Source: Cyanobacteriota bacterium
Lineage (GTDB): Bacteria; Cyanobacteriota; Cyanobacteriia; Phormidesmidales; Phormidesmidaceae
Assembly (NCBI GenBank): GCA_027483425.1
Contig: JAIXUR010000353.1
Coordinates: 1 to 28,094, forward strand
Length of the DNA stretch: 28,094 bases
Reading direction: 5' to 3'
This document shows positions 8,757-16,761 of the stretch, in pieces. Position 1 is the stretch's first letter, and every line of letters starts with the position of its first letter. The position numbers were made by a program, and so were the translations under genes. A model generated the notes under the pieces. The model did no database searches. It was not told the DNA's origin and worked only from the letters and a program-made list of their open reading frames with translations.

Positions 8757-8879
8757 GCTAGTGCAGCGTCAAGCTCAATTTTTAGGGTCTTGTAGGGTGC
8801 ATTCGCGAAGCAATGCACCGCAGAGAGGCCACGCCAAGATTAGTCACACCCTAAATGTCACCATTGACAGAGCACTAGC
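8757..8879. mobile_element. MITE-like nested palindromic element (123 bp)
   Basis: Three nested inverted repeats share one centre. The outer arms are GCTAGTGCAGCGTCAA (8757-8772) and TTGACAGAGCACTAGC (8864-8879), matching at 12 of 16 positions. The middle arms are TTTAGGGT (8781-8788) and ACCCTAAA (8848-8855), and the inner arms GGTGCATT (8796-8803) and AATGCACC (8812-8819). Spacing between outer and middle arms is eight bases on each side. The outer ends both contain TA, as would be left by an element that duplicates a TA target (IS630/Tc1-type); that link is inference. There is no coding capacity. It lies between wzt and the first glycosyltransferase gene. Confidence 0.65.
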
Positions 8880-8883
8880 CAGG

Positions 8884-8918
8884 TGGGTTGGGTTTCGCTG
8901 GCGCTTCACCCAACCTAC
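8884..8918. repeat. palindromic repeat GGTTGGGT...ACCCAACC
   Basis: GGTTGGGT (8886-8893) and ACCCAACC (8908-8915) pair around a 14-base GC-rich loop, with TTCGC and GCTTC inside it. This GTTGGGTTTCGC...ACCCAACCTA form is a very common dispersed hairpin in cyanobacterial genomes. It begins five bases after the MITE-like element and ends 13 bases before the stop of wzt, so it could serve as its 3' stem-loop, although no T-tract follows on the minus strand. Confidence 0.7.
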
Positions 8919-8931
8919 GGTTCCACTGCAA

Positions 8932-10257
8932 TTAACGTTGAGCCTGAGCGACCAGGGGTTGAGCCTGCACCCGATCCACTTGGGCATCGGGTTGCCGCAA
9001 ATCCCAATCTCCTTCCAGGCGAACGTGACCGCACTTTTCCAGCACGTACTTGCGGGGGTCGGTAAGGCCGCAGGATTTTACGGTGAGGCGCAGGGCGTGT
9101 TCCCGATGGTCTAGCCATTCGTGGTGGGGGATGTGGGCAAACAGGCTGAAGTAGTAGATGCCAGGACGCAGCAGTGTGCCCGGCAGGGTGAGTTGGGCGG
9201 TGTAGTCTCCTGCGGCCAACTCAGTGGCGGCGGCGGGCAGACAGTCCGATAAGGCCGTGGCAAACAGCACATCCTGGCTGTTCTGGGGGTGGGCCTGAAT
9301 GCCGATTTCCGCCCCTTTAAGCGGCTGGTTGAGGCGGAAGCTCAGGTGCAGGCAGGCCGATTGCCCTTCGTCTACCCAGGAAATGTTGTCTCCCTGGGTA
9401 TTGCAGAGGGCAGCGTTGAGAAAGGTGAAGGGTTTGTGGGTCTGGTGTTCAAAGCCCTCAGCCACCATCTGTCGGGACTGGCTGATGTATAACTCAGTCA
9501 TGTCCTTGGGTGCACCATCGGCTTTCACCATGCCCCGGTCAAGGAGGATGCAGCGATCGCACAGGGTCTCAATCACTCCCATGTTGTGGCTGACAAACAG
9601 CACCGTGCGCCCCTCCCCGGCTACATCCTGCATTTTGCCCAGGCATTTTTCCTGAAAGGCCATGTCTCCTACCGCCAGCACCTCATCCACAATCAGCACT
9701 TCGGGCTCCAGGTGGGCGGCTACGGCAAAGGCTAACCGCACGTACATTCCCGAAGAGTAGCGTTTGACGGGGGTATCCAAAAACCGATCCACTTCGGCAA
9801 AGGCGACGATTTCGTCGAACTTGCGGCGAATTTCTTCCTGGCCCATGCCCAGAATGGCCCCGTTGAGAAAGATGTTCTCCCGCCCGGTCAACTCCGGGTG
9901 AAAGCCGGTACCCACCTCCAGCAGGCTAGCTACCCGTCCTCGAATGGCAATGCTGCCCTGGGTTGGCTCGGTGATGCGGCTGAGAATTTTCAGCAGGGTA
10001 GATTTTCCGGCCCCATTGCGACCAATGATGCCAACCCGCTGCCCCGGCTGAATGTCGAAGGAAATATCTTTCAACGCCCAGAACTCTTCCTGGGCCGATG
10101 GCAGGCGGCGACGACGACCGGGACGCAGCAGCGTATTGGTAATGGTCTGACTGCCCTGGACCATGACATCCCGAAAAGTACGGGGTGCCTCCTGGGCCTG
10201 GTGATCCAGGAGGTAGCGTTTGCTGAGGTAGCGGGTTTCGATGATGGGGAGATTCAT
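8932..10257 (-). CDS. wzt: polysaccharide ABC transporter ATP-binding protein Wzt
   Basis: A 441-residue ATPase that powers export of an undecaprenyl-linked polysaccharide across the inner membrane with the permease encoded upstream. Walker A GRNGAGKS is at residues 79-86, the ABC signature appears as YSSGMYVRLAF (167-177), typical of the Wzt/TagH group, Walker B VLIVDE ends in the catalytic E192, and the H-loop histidine is in FVSHN at 224. Residues from about 290 to 441 form an added beta-rich domain (FTFLNAALCNTQGDNISWVD onward), corresponding to the Wzt C-terminal cargo-binding domain that reads the glycan's non-reducing end in O9a-type systems. The start has no Shine-Dalgarno; a C-rich heptamer tract on the sense strand lies upstream. 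Confidence 0.95.
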   Translation of the reverse strand: MNLPIIETRYLSKRYLLDHQAQEAPRTFRDVMVQGSQTITNTLLRPGRRRRLPSAQEEFWALKDISFDIQPGQRVGIIGRNGAGKSTLLKILSRITEPTQGSIAIRGRVASLLEVGTGFHPELTGRENIFLNGAILGMGQEEIRRKFDEIVAFAEVDRFLDTPVKRYSSGMYVRLAFAVAAHLEPEVLIVDEVLAVGDMAFQEKCLGKMQDVAGEGRTVLFVSHNMGVIETLCDRCILLDRGMVKADGAPKDMTELYISQSRQMVAEGFEHQTHKPFTFLNAALCNTQGDNISWVDEGQSACLHLSFRLNQPLKGAEIGIQAHPQNSQDVLFATALSDCLPAAATELAAGDYTAQLTLPGTLLRPGIYYFSLFAHIPHHEWLDHREHALRLTVKSCGLTDPRKYVLEKCGHVRLEGDWDLRQPDAQVDRVQAQPLVAQAQR

Positions 10258-10260
10258 GGG

Positions 10261-10361
10261 AGGTGGATGGGTGGATGGGTATTGAAGGGAGAGGGGGTGG
10301 GGGGAACGGCTGCCCGCAGGGGAGGGTAGATGAGAGGGGTGAGGGGTGAGGGGTGATGGGT
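10261..10361. repeat. heptamer tandem repeats (GAGGGGT) between wzm and wzt
   Basis: Three perfect GAGGGGT units (10334-10354) and a degenerate fourth (GATGGGT, 10355-10361) lie in the 156-base gap. A second tandem GGTGGATG pair is at 10261-10276, right against the start of wzt. On the sense strand of the genes this is a CCCCTCA tract. The same heptamer occurs in five copies at 23027-23061. Short tandem heptanucleotide repeats are known in cyanobacteria; any regulatory effect here is unproven. Confidence 0.75.
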
Positions 10362-10413
10362 AGTCGGCTCATTAGCCTCAAATCATGTCCCTTGGAGAAC
10401 ACAAATCCAACCG

Positions 10414-11244
10414 TTAAATCACGTCTGCAAACGTCCGCTCGTAGGCGCGAAAATAGCGGATGCCAAACCACAGGAGAAACACAACCAGACCAACAGACAG
10501 TAGAAAACCAGGCAGATATAGGGACGACTCGCCGCCTAAAATAGCCCAACGGAAGCCGTCGATCACCCCCACCATCGGATTCAGAGAATAGAGCCAGCGC
10601 CATTGCTCGGGCACTACGGTGCTGCTGAAGCCCACGGGGGAAATGTAGAGGCCAAATTGCAGAATGAAGGGCACCACGTAGCGGAAGTCGCGATATTTTA
10701 CGTTCAGGGTAGCCAGCAGCAGTCCGGCACCCATGGCGGCGGCGAAGGCAATGGCAATGAAGAAAGGCAGGGTGATGATGCGCCAGCTTGGCACAAAGCT
10801 GTAGGCCACCATCAGCCCCAGCAAAATAAAACCAGAAATAAAGAAGTCCACCAGGCTGACGATGACGGCACTGGTAGGCACTATCAGTCGGGGAAAGTAC
10901 ACCTTAGAAATCAGATTGGAGTTGGTAATTAGGCTGTTGCTGCACTCCGACAGGGCGTTGGCGAAAAATTGCCAGGGCAGCATCCCGGTAAACACCAGAA
11001 TCGGGTAAGGCACGCCGTCGGAGGGGAGTTGGGCAATTTTGCCAAAGACGACCGTGAAGACCACCATCGTCAGAAAGGGACGAAGCAAGGCCCAGATAAT
11101 GCCGATGGCGGTTTGCTTGTAGCGCACCAAAATGTCGCGCCAGGCCAGGAAGTAAAACAGTTCTCGGTAGCGCCAGACATCCTGCCAGTATTGGCGCTGG
11201 GCGCGTCCAGCGGTAATGATCAGTTCGGGGGAAGGGTGACCCAT
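10414..11244 (-). CDS. wzm: polysaccharide ABC-2 transporter permease Wzm
   Basis: A 276-residue inner-membrane permease of the ABC-2 type, the partner of the ATPase encoded next. An N-terminal cytoplasmic segment (YRELFYFLAWRDILVRYKQT) contains the conserved R-D-I-x-x-R-Y-K-Q/T coupling helix, followed by about six hydrophobic segments: IIWALLRPFLTMVVFTVVFG, a re-entrant-like YPILVFTGMLPWQFFANAL, and four more ending with LLSVGLVVFLLWFGIRYF. The loop SLITNSNLISKVYFPRLIVP is the hallmark of Wzm/KpsM/TagG permeases. Length is normal for the family. It is the first gene of the minus-strand run and is read divergently from the Wza-like gene. Export by this pair indicates that the glycan is completed in the cytoplasm before transport. 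Confidence 0.95.
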   Translation of the reverse strand: MGHPSPELIITAGRAQRQYWQDVWRYRELFYFLAWRDILVRYKQTAIGIIWALLRPFLTMVVFTVVFGKIAQLPSDGVPYPILVFTGMLPWQFFANALSECSNSLITNSNLISKVYFPRLIVPTSAVIVSLVDFFISGFILLGLMVAYSFVPSWRIITLPFFIAIAFAAAMGAGLLLATLNVKYRDFRYVVPFILQFGLYISPVGFSSTVVPEQWRWLYSLNPMVGVIDGFRWAILGGESSLYLPGFLLSVGLVVFLLWFGIRYFRAYERTFADVI

Positions 11245-11547
11245 GGGAATAGCCGTGAGAGAAATCTATTCACACCCTGGAAGGGGAAGGATTGCGATCG
11301 CGTTTGCGCTGTGGTCTACCTTTAAAAACCGTTACAAATTCCGCCAAAGGCCCTAGGCAAATCTACGGAAATTCAGCAATCTGAGCTGATTTAGGGGCTC
11401 CCTTTTGAAGAGAGAAGTAGGCCCAATCTGAAAAGCTCCTTAGCCAGCTTTTCGGTTTGAGGCACTAAGTTCAACCAGGTTCTAGTCCTGATCTACAGGG
11501 CCTGATCTACAGGACGGTCTACACAACCGTCGGGGGTGCCACAATTT
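11245..11547. promoter_or_regulatory. divergent intergenic region (wzm / OPX gene) with repeats and hairpins
   Basis: About 300 bases separate the two divergent export operons and presumably hold both promoters. I cannot name confident -35/-10 boxes. Visible structure: a HIP1 octamer near 11294; a 10-pair stem CTGAAAAGCT/AGCTTTTCGG (11428-11455, one G-T pair, 8-base loop); a perfect tandem 13-mer CCTGATCTACAGG at 11487-11499 and 11501-11513; and a 6-base stem GACGGT/ACCGTC (11513-11518 and 11526-11531). The last sits just before a GGGGG stretch that could be the ribosome binding site for the ATG at 11548. The tandem 13-mers could be paired protein sites or a small duplication. Confidence 0.55.
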
Positions 11548-12708
11548 ATGATGCTTAACGGTCCATACTGCTCTCCACAATACCTACAGCAACATTGCCT
11601 ACAGCGAGTCGCTCTGTCCCTTTGTTCGCCACTTCTGGCCCTCGGTAGCGGGCTGCTAACCCCTGGCCTGGCCACTACCATGGGCCAGGCGATGCCAGCC
11701 AGCCAGCCCCTGTTCCCCAGCGTCTCCCAGCCTGGGCAAATGCCCGGTCAACCCGTCCCCACTGGCCCGCTGGTATATCCCCTTGACGACTATCGGCTGA
11801 CGGTGGGCGACATTCTCTACGTCATTGTCGCCAACGTGCCCGACTACAGCGGCACCTTTCAGGTCATGCCCGACGGCTCACTCAACCTGCCGGTGCTGGG
11901 CCGAGTTGAGGCCTGGGGTAAAACCCTGACGGAGGTGGAGCAATCGATCACCCAGGGCTATGCCGCCGCCGAGATCTTGGTCGAACCGCGCATTACCGTG
12001 ACGATGTCGCAGCTCAGTCCCCTGCGGGTGGTGGTAATTGGGGAGGTCACCCGCCCCGGAGCCTATTCCCTCGAGCCCAACCAGGGGCGGCTGCCCACAG
12101 TGGCGATCGCCCTCGATGCGGCGGGCGGCATTACCCAACACACTGATCTGCGCTCTATTCAGGTGCGCCGGGTGAGCGCCGACAACCAGCGCGAAGAGAC
12201 GATCACCGTCAGCCTGTGGGATCTGCTCACCCAGGGCGATCGCAACCAGGATATTGCCCTGCGGGACGGCGATACCATCGTCGTACCCCAGGCCGACCCC
12301 GGCATTCCCAACGCCCGTGAGCTGGCCAGCTCTACGTTTTCCGCCGGGGCGATTCAGGTCAACATTGTGGGCGAGATTGCCAAGCCAGGGGTGATGGAAG
12401 TACCCTCCGACACCTCGGTAAGCGAAGCGCTGCTGCTGGCGGGCAGCTTTACCAATCGCTCGCGACGGGTGGATGTGCAGTTGCTGCGGCTCAACCTCGA
12501 TGGCACCGTCACCCAGCGATCGCTGCCGGTGGACTTTGCCAGCGCCATCAACGACGAGACCAACCCCCTACTGCAAGACCGAGACGTCATTCTGGTGGGC
12601 AGAAACTGGTCGGCGGCCATTGGCGACTCCATTGGCACAGTGTTACAACCCCTGTCCGGCGCATCCTCACTGCTCAACCTGTTTCTGCCCTTCCTTCTGC
12701 TTAACTAA
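11548..12708 (+). CDS. Wza/OPX-type polysaccharide export protein (SLBB domains)
   Basis: A 386-residue export-pore component. The hydrophobic N-terminal region (RVALSLCSPLLALGSGLLTP) looks like a signal sequence or anchor followed by a Pro/Gln-rich linker. The poly_export domain begins at YRLTVGDILYVIVANVPDYS and runs through FQVMPDGSLNLPVLGRV. A first SLBB domain follows (LRVVVIGEVTRPGAYSL), and a second one (IQVNIVGEIAKPGVMEVPSD) ends in DRDVILVGRN. The C-terminus finishes with LLNLFLPFLLLN, a hydrophobic tail. There is no classical lipobox at the mature N-terminus, which is common in cyanobacterial relatives. A GTG at 11536 is an alternative start; ATG at 11548 is preferred because of the GGGGG before it. 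The Wzc-like gene follows at once, as in most OPX/PCP pairs. Confidence 0.92.
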   Translation: MMLNGPYCSPQYLQQHCLQRVALSLCSPLLALGSGLLTPGLATTMGQAMPASQPLFPSVSQPGQMPGQPVPTGPLVYPLDDYRLTVGDILYVIVANVPDYSGTFQVMPDGSLNLPVLGRVEAWGKTLTEVEQSITQGYAAAEILVEPRITVTMSQLSPLRVVVIGEVTRPGAYSLEPNQGRLPTVAIALDAAGGITQHTDLRSIQVRRVSADNQREETITVSLWDLLTQGDRNQDIALRDGDTIVVPQADPGIPNARELASSTFSAGAIQVNIVGEIAKPGVMEVPSDTSVSEALLLAGSFTNRSRRVDVQLLRLNLDGTVTQRSLPVDFASAINDETNPLLQDRDVILVGRNWSAAIGDSIGTVLQPLSGASSLLNLFLPFLLLN

Positions 12709-12737
12709 TTCAGCCCTTGGGTGGCATCCCATCTACC

Positions 12738-15020
12738 ATGACCCGCGACCTCGATATCACGTCCGATTCGCCTAACCTGCCGTCACCGCCAGTAATCACC
12801 GGCGACCCAGGCTCTAGCCTGACCATCGTTTTGGGCGTTGTACGCCGCAAGCTCTGGCTGATGCTGGCCCTGGGGCTAGCTGCCGGGGCGGTGTCAGTGG
12901 TCAAAAATGCCCAGGTGGTGCCGGTGTACCAGAGCAGCTTTCGCCTGCTGGTGGAGCCGGTGCGAGATCAAAAAAACCTCTCCCGCCTCACCGACACTCA
13001 GCAGGGGGGTAACCCGCAGGAGCTCGACTACACCACCCAGATTGAAGTGCTACTCAGTCCCGAGACCCTGACTCCCATTCTGGCCCAGGCGACCGATCGC
13101 TACCCCGATGTCAGCTACGACACAGTGATTAACCAACTGGCCGTAAACCGCCTCGGGGAAACCAAAATTTTAGAGGTGAAATATACCAACAGCAACCCCG
13201 AAAAAGTAAAAGTGCTGCTCGAAGTTATGGCCCAGGGGTACCTGGAATACAGCTTGGAGTCGCAGCGATCGCAGCTGTTACAGGGGCTGGCCTTTGTGGA
13301 TGAGCGGCTGCCCCGCATCCAAGAGCGGGTGAATGTCTTGCAGCAGGACATTCAAACGCTGCAACAGAACTACCAGTTCTTGAAACCCGACGATTTTGCC
13401 GCCGAACTGTTGGATCAGACGGCCCAGATCACCCAGACTCGCCGCGACCTCCAGGACGAATTTATTGTTCAAGAATCGCTGTACAACGCCCTCCTCGAAC
13501 AGGCGGGGGCCTCTGCGACCCTGCGCCAGTCGGAGGCTTACGAAACCCTGCGCCAGGAGTACCAAGTTCTCCGCCAGCAGTTGGCGGTGGAGTCGGCCCG
13601 ATTTGGCCCCAACAGCCCCACCATTCAACTCATTCAGCGCCAGCAGGAAAATCTCGCGCCCCTGCTGTTTGAGGAAGCCGAGCGGGTTATCCAAGACCAG
13701 ATTGCCCAGGTGATGACCAGCATGGAAACCCTGGCCGCCCGCGACCAAGAATTGGCCGCCACAGAAGCCGCGTTACAGCAGCAAATTAGTGCCGTGCCCG
13801 GCGTTACCCGCAGCTATCAAGAGCTACAGCGGGAACTAGACCTAGCCGCTAACAGCCTGATCCGATTTCAAGAGACCAAGGAAAGCTTACAGATTCAGGC
13901 TTCGCAAAACGAAATTCCCTGGGAGCTGATCACACCGCCCGCCGAGGCCCGCCGCAAACCGGGCACCAGCCCCATTAAGGCCATGGTAACGGGGTTTATG
14001 ATGGGGGCCATCCTGGGGCTGGCCATCGGCTATCTGCTGGAGAAATTGGCCAACACCTACTACACCCTCGACGACCTCAAAAAGCGAGTACCCTTGCCGA
14101 TTTTGGGTGCGATTCCCCTCTACCCAGAGCTGATGGATGCGGAACCAGAGGCCCATGTGGTCGATCTGCGATCGCAACCTCTGGCGACTACCGTGACGGC
14201 CGATGCCGATGCCCTCAAAGCCCAGATTAAAACCCTAATTAGCCCCAAACTAAACAACTGGCAGAACTATGTTCAGCCAGAAAGCGGTGGCAGCCAACCT
14301 ACCCCAACACCCATAGAAAACTCCGTTAATACTCGCAAACTCGCCCCTTCAGCGGCTAACGCTGCCGCCGATCACTGGTTAATGGAATACGACAGCTACG
14401 GATTTTTAGAGGCCTTTAGAGCTCTCCATGCCAACCTGGAAGTCTTTGGGCTGCGATCGCTGGTGGTCACCTCGGCCCTACCCGGCGAAGGATCGACCAC
14501 GGTGGCGGTGCATCTGGTGCAGGCGGCGGCGGCCATGGGGCGTAAAGTATTGCTGGTCGATGGGCAGTTTCGCCGAGGGGGCACCCGCCTCAGCTCGCTG
14601 CTCGGGATCGAAGTAGAGCCTGGCCTGAGCGACTACATCAACGATCAGGCTACCCTCAACGACATTACCCAGCGGCTTTCCTGGGAATCGAACCTGTTTG
14701 CCATCAGCTCCGGCACCGAGTCCATGGACCCCACCCGGCTGCTGGCGTCTTCCCGCATGAAAGAGCTGATGGAGCGGTTGGAGAAAAACTTTGACCTGGT
14801 GGTCTATACGATGCCGCCCCTGATGGGCCTGGCCGATGTCAGTCTAGTAGCAGCCAAGGCCGATGGGGTGCTACTGGTGACGTCCCTAGGACGTCGCCAC
14901 ATTGTCAACGCCCTCGATCGCACCCTGGAACGAATGCAGGTGGCCCGCGTGCCAGTGATTGGACTAGTGGTCAACCAGGTGAAAAACTACGCCGTAGACT
15001 TCTACGCCCGCTCGGCCTAG
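12738..15020 (+). CDS. Wzc-like polysaccharide co-polymerase with degenerate BY-kinase domain
   Basis: A 760-residue inner-membrane protein of the PCP-2a type, which partners the OPX protein in polysaccharide export and chain-length control. TM1 (LWLMLALGLAAGAVSVV) follows a short cytoplasmic N-terminus. A long periplasmic coiled coil then runs over about residues 160-390, and a Pro-rich KPGTSPIKAMV leads into TM2 (GFMMGAILGLAIGYLL). The cytoplasmic C-terminal domain has the BY-kinase/CpsD fold (SLVVTSALPGEGSTTVAVHL) but departs at each ATP site: the Walker A lysine is Ser (TCG, 14493-14495), Walker A' reads VDGQFRR instead of DxD (14559-14567), and Walker B reads VVYTMPP instead of IxDTPP (Thr at 14808). 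Only two tyrosines remain near the end. The frame extends upstream to a TTG at 12717, but ATG 12738 is preferred. Confidence 0.92.
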   Translation: MTRDLDITSDSPNLPSPPVITGDPGSSLTIVLGVVRRKLWLMLALGLAAGAVSVVKNAQVVPVYQSSFRLLVEPVRDQKNLSRLTDTQQGGNPQELDYTTQIEVLLSPETLTPILAQATDRYPDVSYDTVINQLAVNRLGETKILEVKYTNSNPEKVKVLLEVMAQGYLEYSLESQRSQLLQGLAFVDERLPRIQERVNVLQQDIQTLQQNYQFLKPDDFAAELLDQTAQITQTRRDLQDEFIVQESLYNALLEQAGASATLRQSEAYETLRQEYQVLRQQLAVESARFGPNSPTIQLIQRQQENLAPLLFEEAERVIQDQIAQVMTSMETLAARDQELAATEAALQQQISAVPGVTRSYQELQRELDLAANSLIRFQETKESLQIQASQNEIPWELITPPAEARRKPGTSPIKAMVTGFMMGAILGLAIGYLLEKLANTYYTLDDLKKRVPLPILGAIPLYPELMDAEPEAHVVDLRSQPLATTVTADADALKAQIKTLISPKLNNWQNYVQPESGGSQPTPTPIENSVNTRKLAPSAANAAADHWLMEYDSYGFLEAFRALHANLEVFGLRSLVVTSALPGEGSTTVAVHLVQAAAAMGRKVLLVDGQFRRGGTRLSSLLGIEVEPGLSDYINDQATLNDITQRLSWESNLFAISSGTESMDPTRLLASSRMKELMERLEKNFDLVVYTMPPLMGLADVSLVAAKADGVLLVTSLGRRHIVNALDRTLERMQVARVPVIGLVVNQVKNYAVDFYARSA

Positions 15021-15868
15021 CAGTCTGTCTCTGCCGGGCCGGGCCGGGCCAATCCCAGATAGCCGAGCCCGGCTAAGGCGATCAATGTAAAAATCTGGCC
15101 CCCGCTGGCTCCATGCCAAAATTGAAAAGCGGTGGCATCGCTGACCACGACCGCCATAATGGCCACGCGAATGGCGCTAAGCAGGGCAGCGATCGCTACT
15201 GACCACCCCACCAAGCGCCCCAACGATTGACCCAGAGTTGGGCCCCCAGTCACCACGGTCAGCAGCACTGAGATTTGCAGCAACAGCCCCAGCAATGCCG
15301 CCCCGGTGCAAGCGAACTCCACATCCACGGTGCCGCCGGGCAGCTGAATTAAGCTGGTCTGCCGCACCACATCAAAGCCCACATAGTGGAGGCCAAAGGC
15401 CGCGATCGCGGCGGTAGCGGTGCGAATTTGCTCACCCAAAATCGTTTCCAGCAGCAGCGGCAAGGCCCTAGGCGGCACTGACAGCGTTAGCACCAGCGCC
15501 CAGCTTGGCCCCCAGGGGAGCCATCGCCAGCCCTGCACCAGGGCGAACCACCCCGCCCAGGCCAACAGTGGAAACAGCCGCACAAAGGCCGTCTCTCCAT
15601 CCCCCAACTGCCAGGATTTCACGATCAGACCACCTACTAGGGCAAGGCCCAGCAGTAGGGTGGGACGCGATCGCGGCAGGCGATCGGGCCAGTGTTGTTG
15701 TACCTGGAGTGCGATCGCGCTCCAAAATAACCCGCTCAAGACGAGCTGGTCGGGGTTGCCCGTCATCTGAATAATCAGAACTAGATGCAGTCCCACCAGC
15801 CCCAAACCGACCATGCGCAGAGCACTGAGATTTGACAACGCCAAGGCTGGTAGCCGTCGAATTGCCAT
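15017..15868 (-). CDS. exosortase (cyanobacterial type)
   Basis: A 283-residue polytopic inner-membrane cysteine protease/transpeptidase that processes PEP-CTERM-like sorting tails of exported proteins. The three hallmark residues are all present: Cys187 in VEFACTGAALLG, Arg234 in LLSAIRVAIMAVV, and His252 in FQFWHGASGGQIF. Roughly eight hydrophobic segments span the protein. There is no fused EpsI domain. The stop overlaps that of the convergent co-polymerase gene in a shared CTAG. An HpsJ-like gene begins five bases upstream and is almost certainly co-transcribed; HpsJ-like proteins accompany cyanobacterial exosortases. The likely substrate is the PFE-CTERM protein at 17589-18380. Which cyanoexosortase subtype (A, B or C) this is cannot be settled without profile searches. 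Confidence 0.92.
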   Translation of the reverse strand: MAIRRLPALALSNLSALRMVGLGLVGLHLVLIIQMTGNPDQLVLSGLFWSAIALQVQQHWPDRLPRSRPTLLLGLALVGGLIVKSWQLGDGETAFVRLFPLLAWAGWFALVQGWRWLPWGPSWALVLTLSVPPRALPLLLETILGEQIRTATAAIAAFGLHYVGFDVVRQTSLIQLPGGTVDVEFACTGAALLGLLLQISVLLTVVTGGPTLGQSLGRLVGWSVAIAALLSAIRVAIMAVVVSDATAFQFWHGASGGQIFTLIALAGLGYLGLARPGPAETDC

Positions 15869-15873
15869 AACGG

Positions 15874-16761
15874 TTACCGAATACGGTGCTTCATACGCTT
15901 GGGCTTGCGACCGATCAGGCGGCCCATCCGCCGTCCAAAGGCCGTCGCTGGGTTGACCGGCTGAGCCGCAGCATCGGTCTTGAGGGTGCCCTGACCCCGT
16001 CTGGCCCAGCGACTGATCAGCCAGGCGTAGAGAAACATCAAACTGCCTAAAATGCTTTCGGCAATCAGCTTCAGGCTGTTCTTAATTAGGTTTTGTTTGA
16101 CATTGGCCCGGGCCTGGGCCGCCTGGGCCGCCGCCTGATCCTTAGCCTGGTTCAGGTTGTCGAGAATTTGCGCCTTGGCCTCTTCGGGGCTGGCGGGGGC
16201 ATTGGGCAGTTGCCCCTGCTCGTTGGGGGTTGGCACCAGGCTTTGCAACTGCTGGGGAGTGGCCTGCTCCAACTGGGTGCGCGTCGCCTCAATTTGCTGG
16301 CGCTGCTGGTTCACCTGGGTGCTGATCTGCTCGTTATTAAACCGATGAAGGCGCAGGGTGTTGGCCGCTGTCAGGGGTACCAGCAAAAACAACGTCACGC
16401 TAAAGAACAGCGTCAACCAGGAGAGCACTTTGAGAATGGGCCATTCCACCTCCTGCCGATCGACTGCATCACCCCCAAATACCAAAATCAGGGCCAGTAG
16501 CGGCACTGGCACCAGTTTGACCAGATCGCCAGCAAACTGGTATTCCCACACCGGGTCCATAAAGTCTGCCGGAATTAGCACGTAGAGAAAGTCTACGAAC
16601 GATATCAGCAGCAGCCCGTAGCCCGCCACCCGAGCTAGCCGCAGCAGATGCCCTAGGGAAATGGGAGCAACCGCATTGGTATTGAGTTCGGGGGTATGGT
16701 CAGAATTATCGCTCGGCGCTGGGGGCCGCCGCAATGGGTCAAGCCTAGAAGCAGGAACCAT
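15874..16761 (-). CDS. HpsJ-like, exosortase-associated membrane protein
   Basis: A 295-residue membrane protein. After a polar N-terminal segment come three hydrophobic stretches (VAGYGLLLISFVDFLYVLIP, LVKLVPVPLLALILVFGG, VLSWLTLFFSVTLFLLVPL). Next comes an extended Gln/Ala-rich coiled coil (about residues 140-230) broken by a Pro-rich loop, then a final membrane helix (LIAESILGSLMFLYAWLI) and a very basic tail ending KRMKHRIR. The topology and the FLYVLIPADFMDPVWEYQF block match the HpsJ family, named from the hormogonium polysaccharide locus of filamentous cyanobacteria and found next to exosortase genes. Its molecular role is not known. The gene lies five bases upstream of the exosortase gene and is read away from the YdcF gene. 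Confidence 0.85.
   Translation of the reverse strand: MVPASRLDPLRRPPAPSDNSDHTPELNTNAVAPISLGHLLRLARVAGYGLLLISFVDFLYVLIPADFMDPVWEYQFAGDLVKLVPVPLLALILVFGGDAVDRQEVEWPILKVLSWLTLFFSVTLFLLVPLTAANTLRLHRFNNEQISTQVNQQRQQIEATRTQLEQATPQQLQSLVPTPNEQGQLPNAPASPEEAKAQILDNLNQAKDQAAAQAAQARANVKQNLIKNSLKLIAESILGSLMFLYAWLISRWARRGQGTLKTDAAAQPVNPATAFGRRMGRLIGRKPKRMKHRIR

Noticed and set aside
11245..11547. A c-di-GMP or other known riboswitch before the OPX gene
   Set aside because: None of the conserved core sequences of GEMM or other common riboswitch classes could be found; only simple stems and a direct repeat are visible.
13278..13748. Minus-strand open frame of 156 codons
   Set aside because: It is antisense to the coiled-coil region of the co-polymerase; the periodicity explains the open frame.
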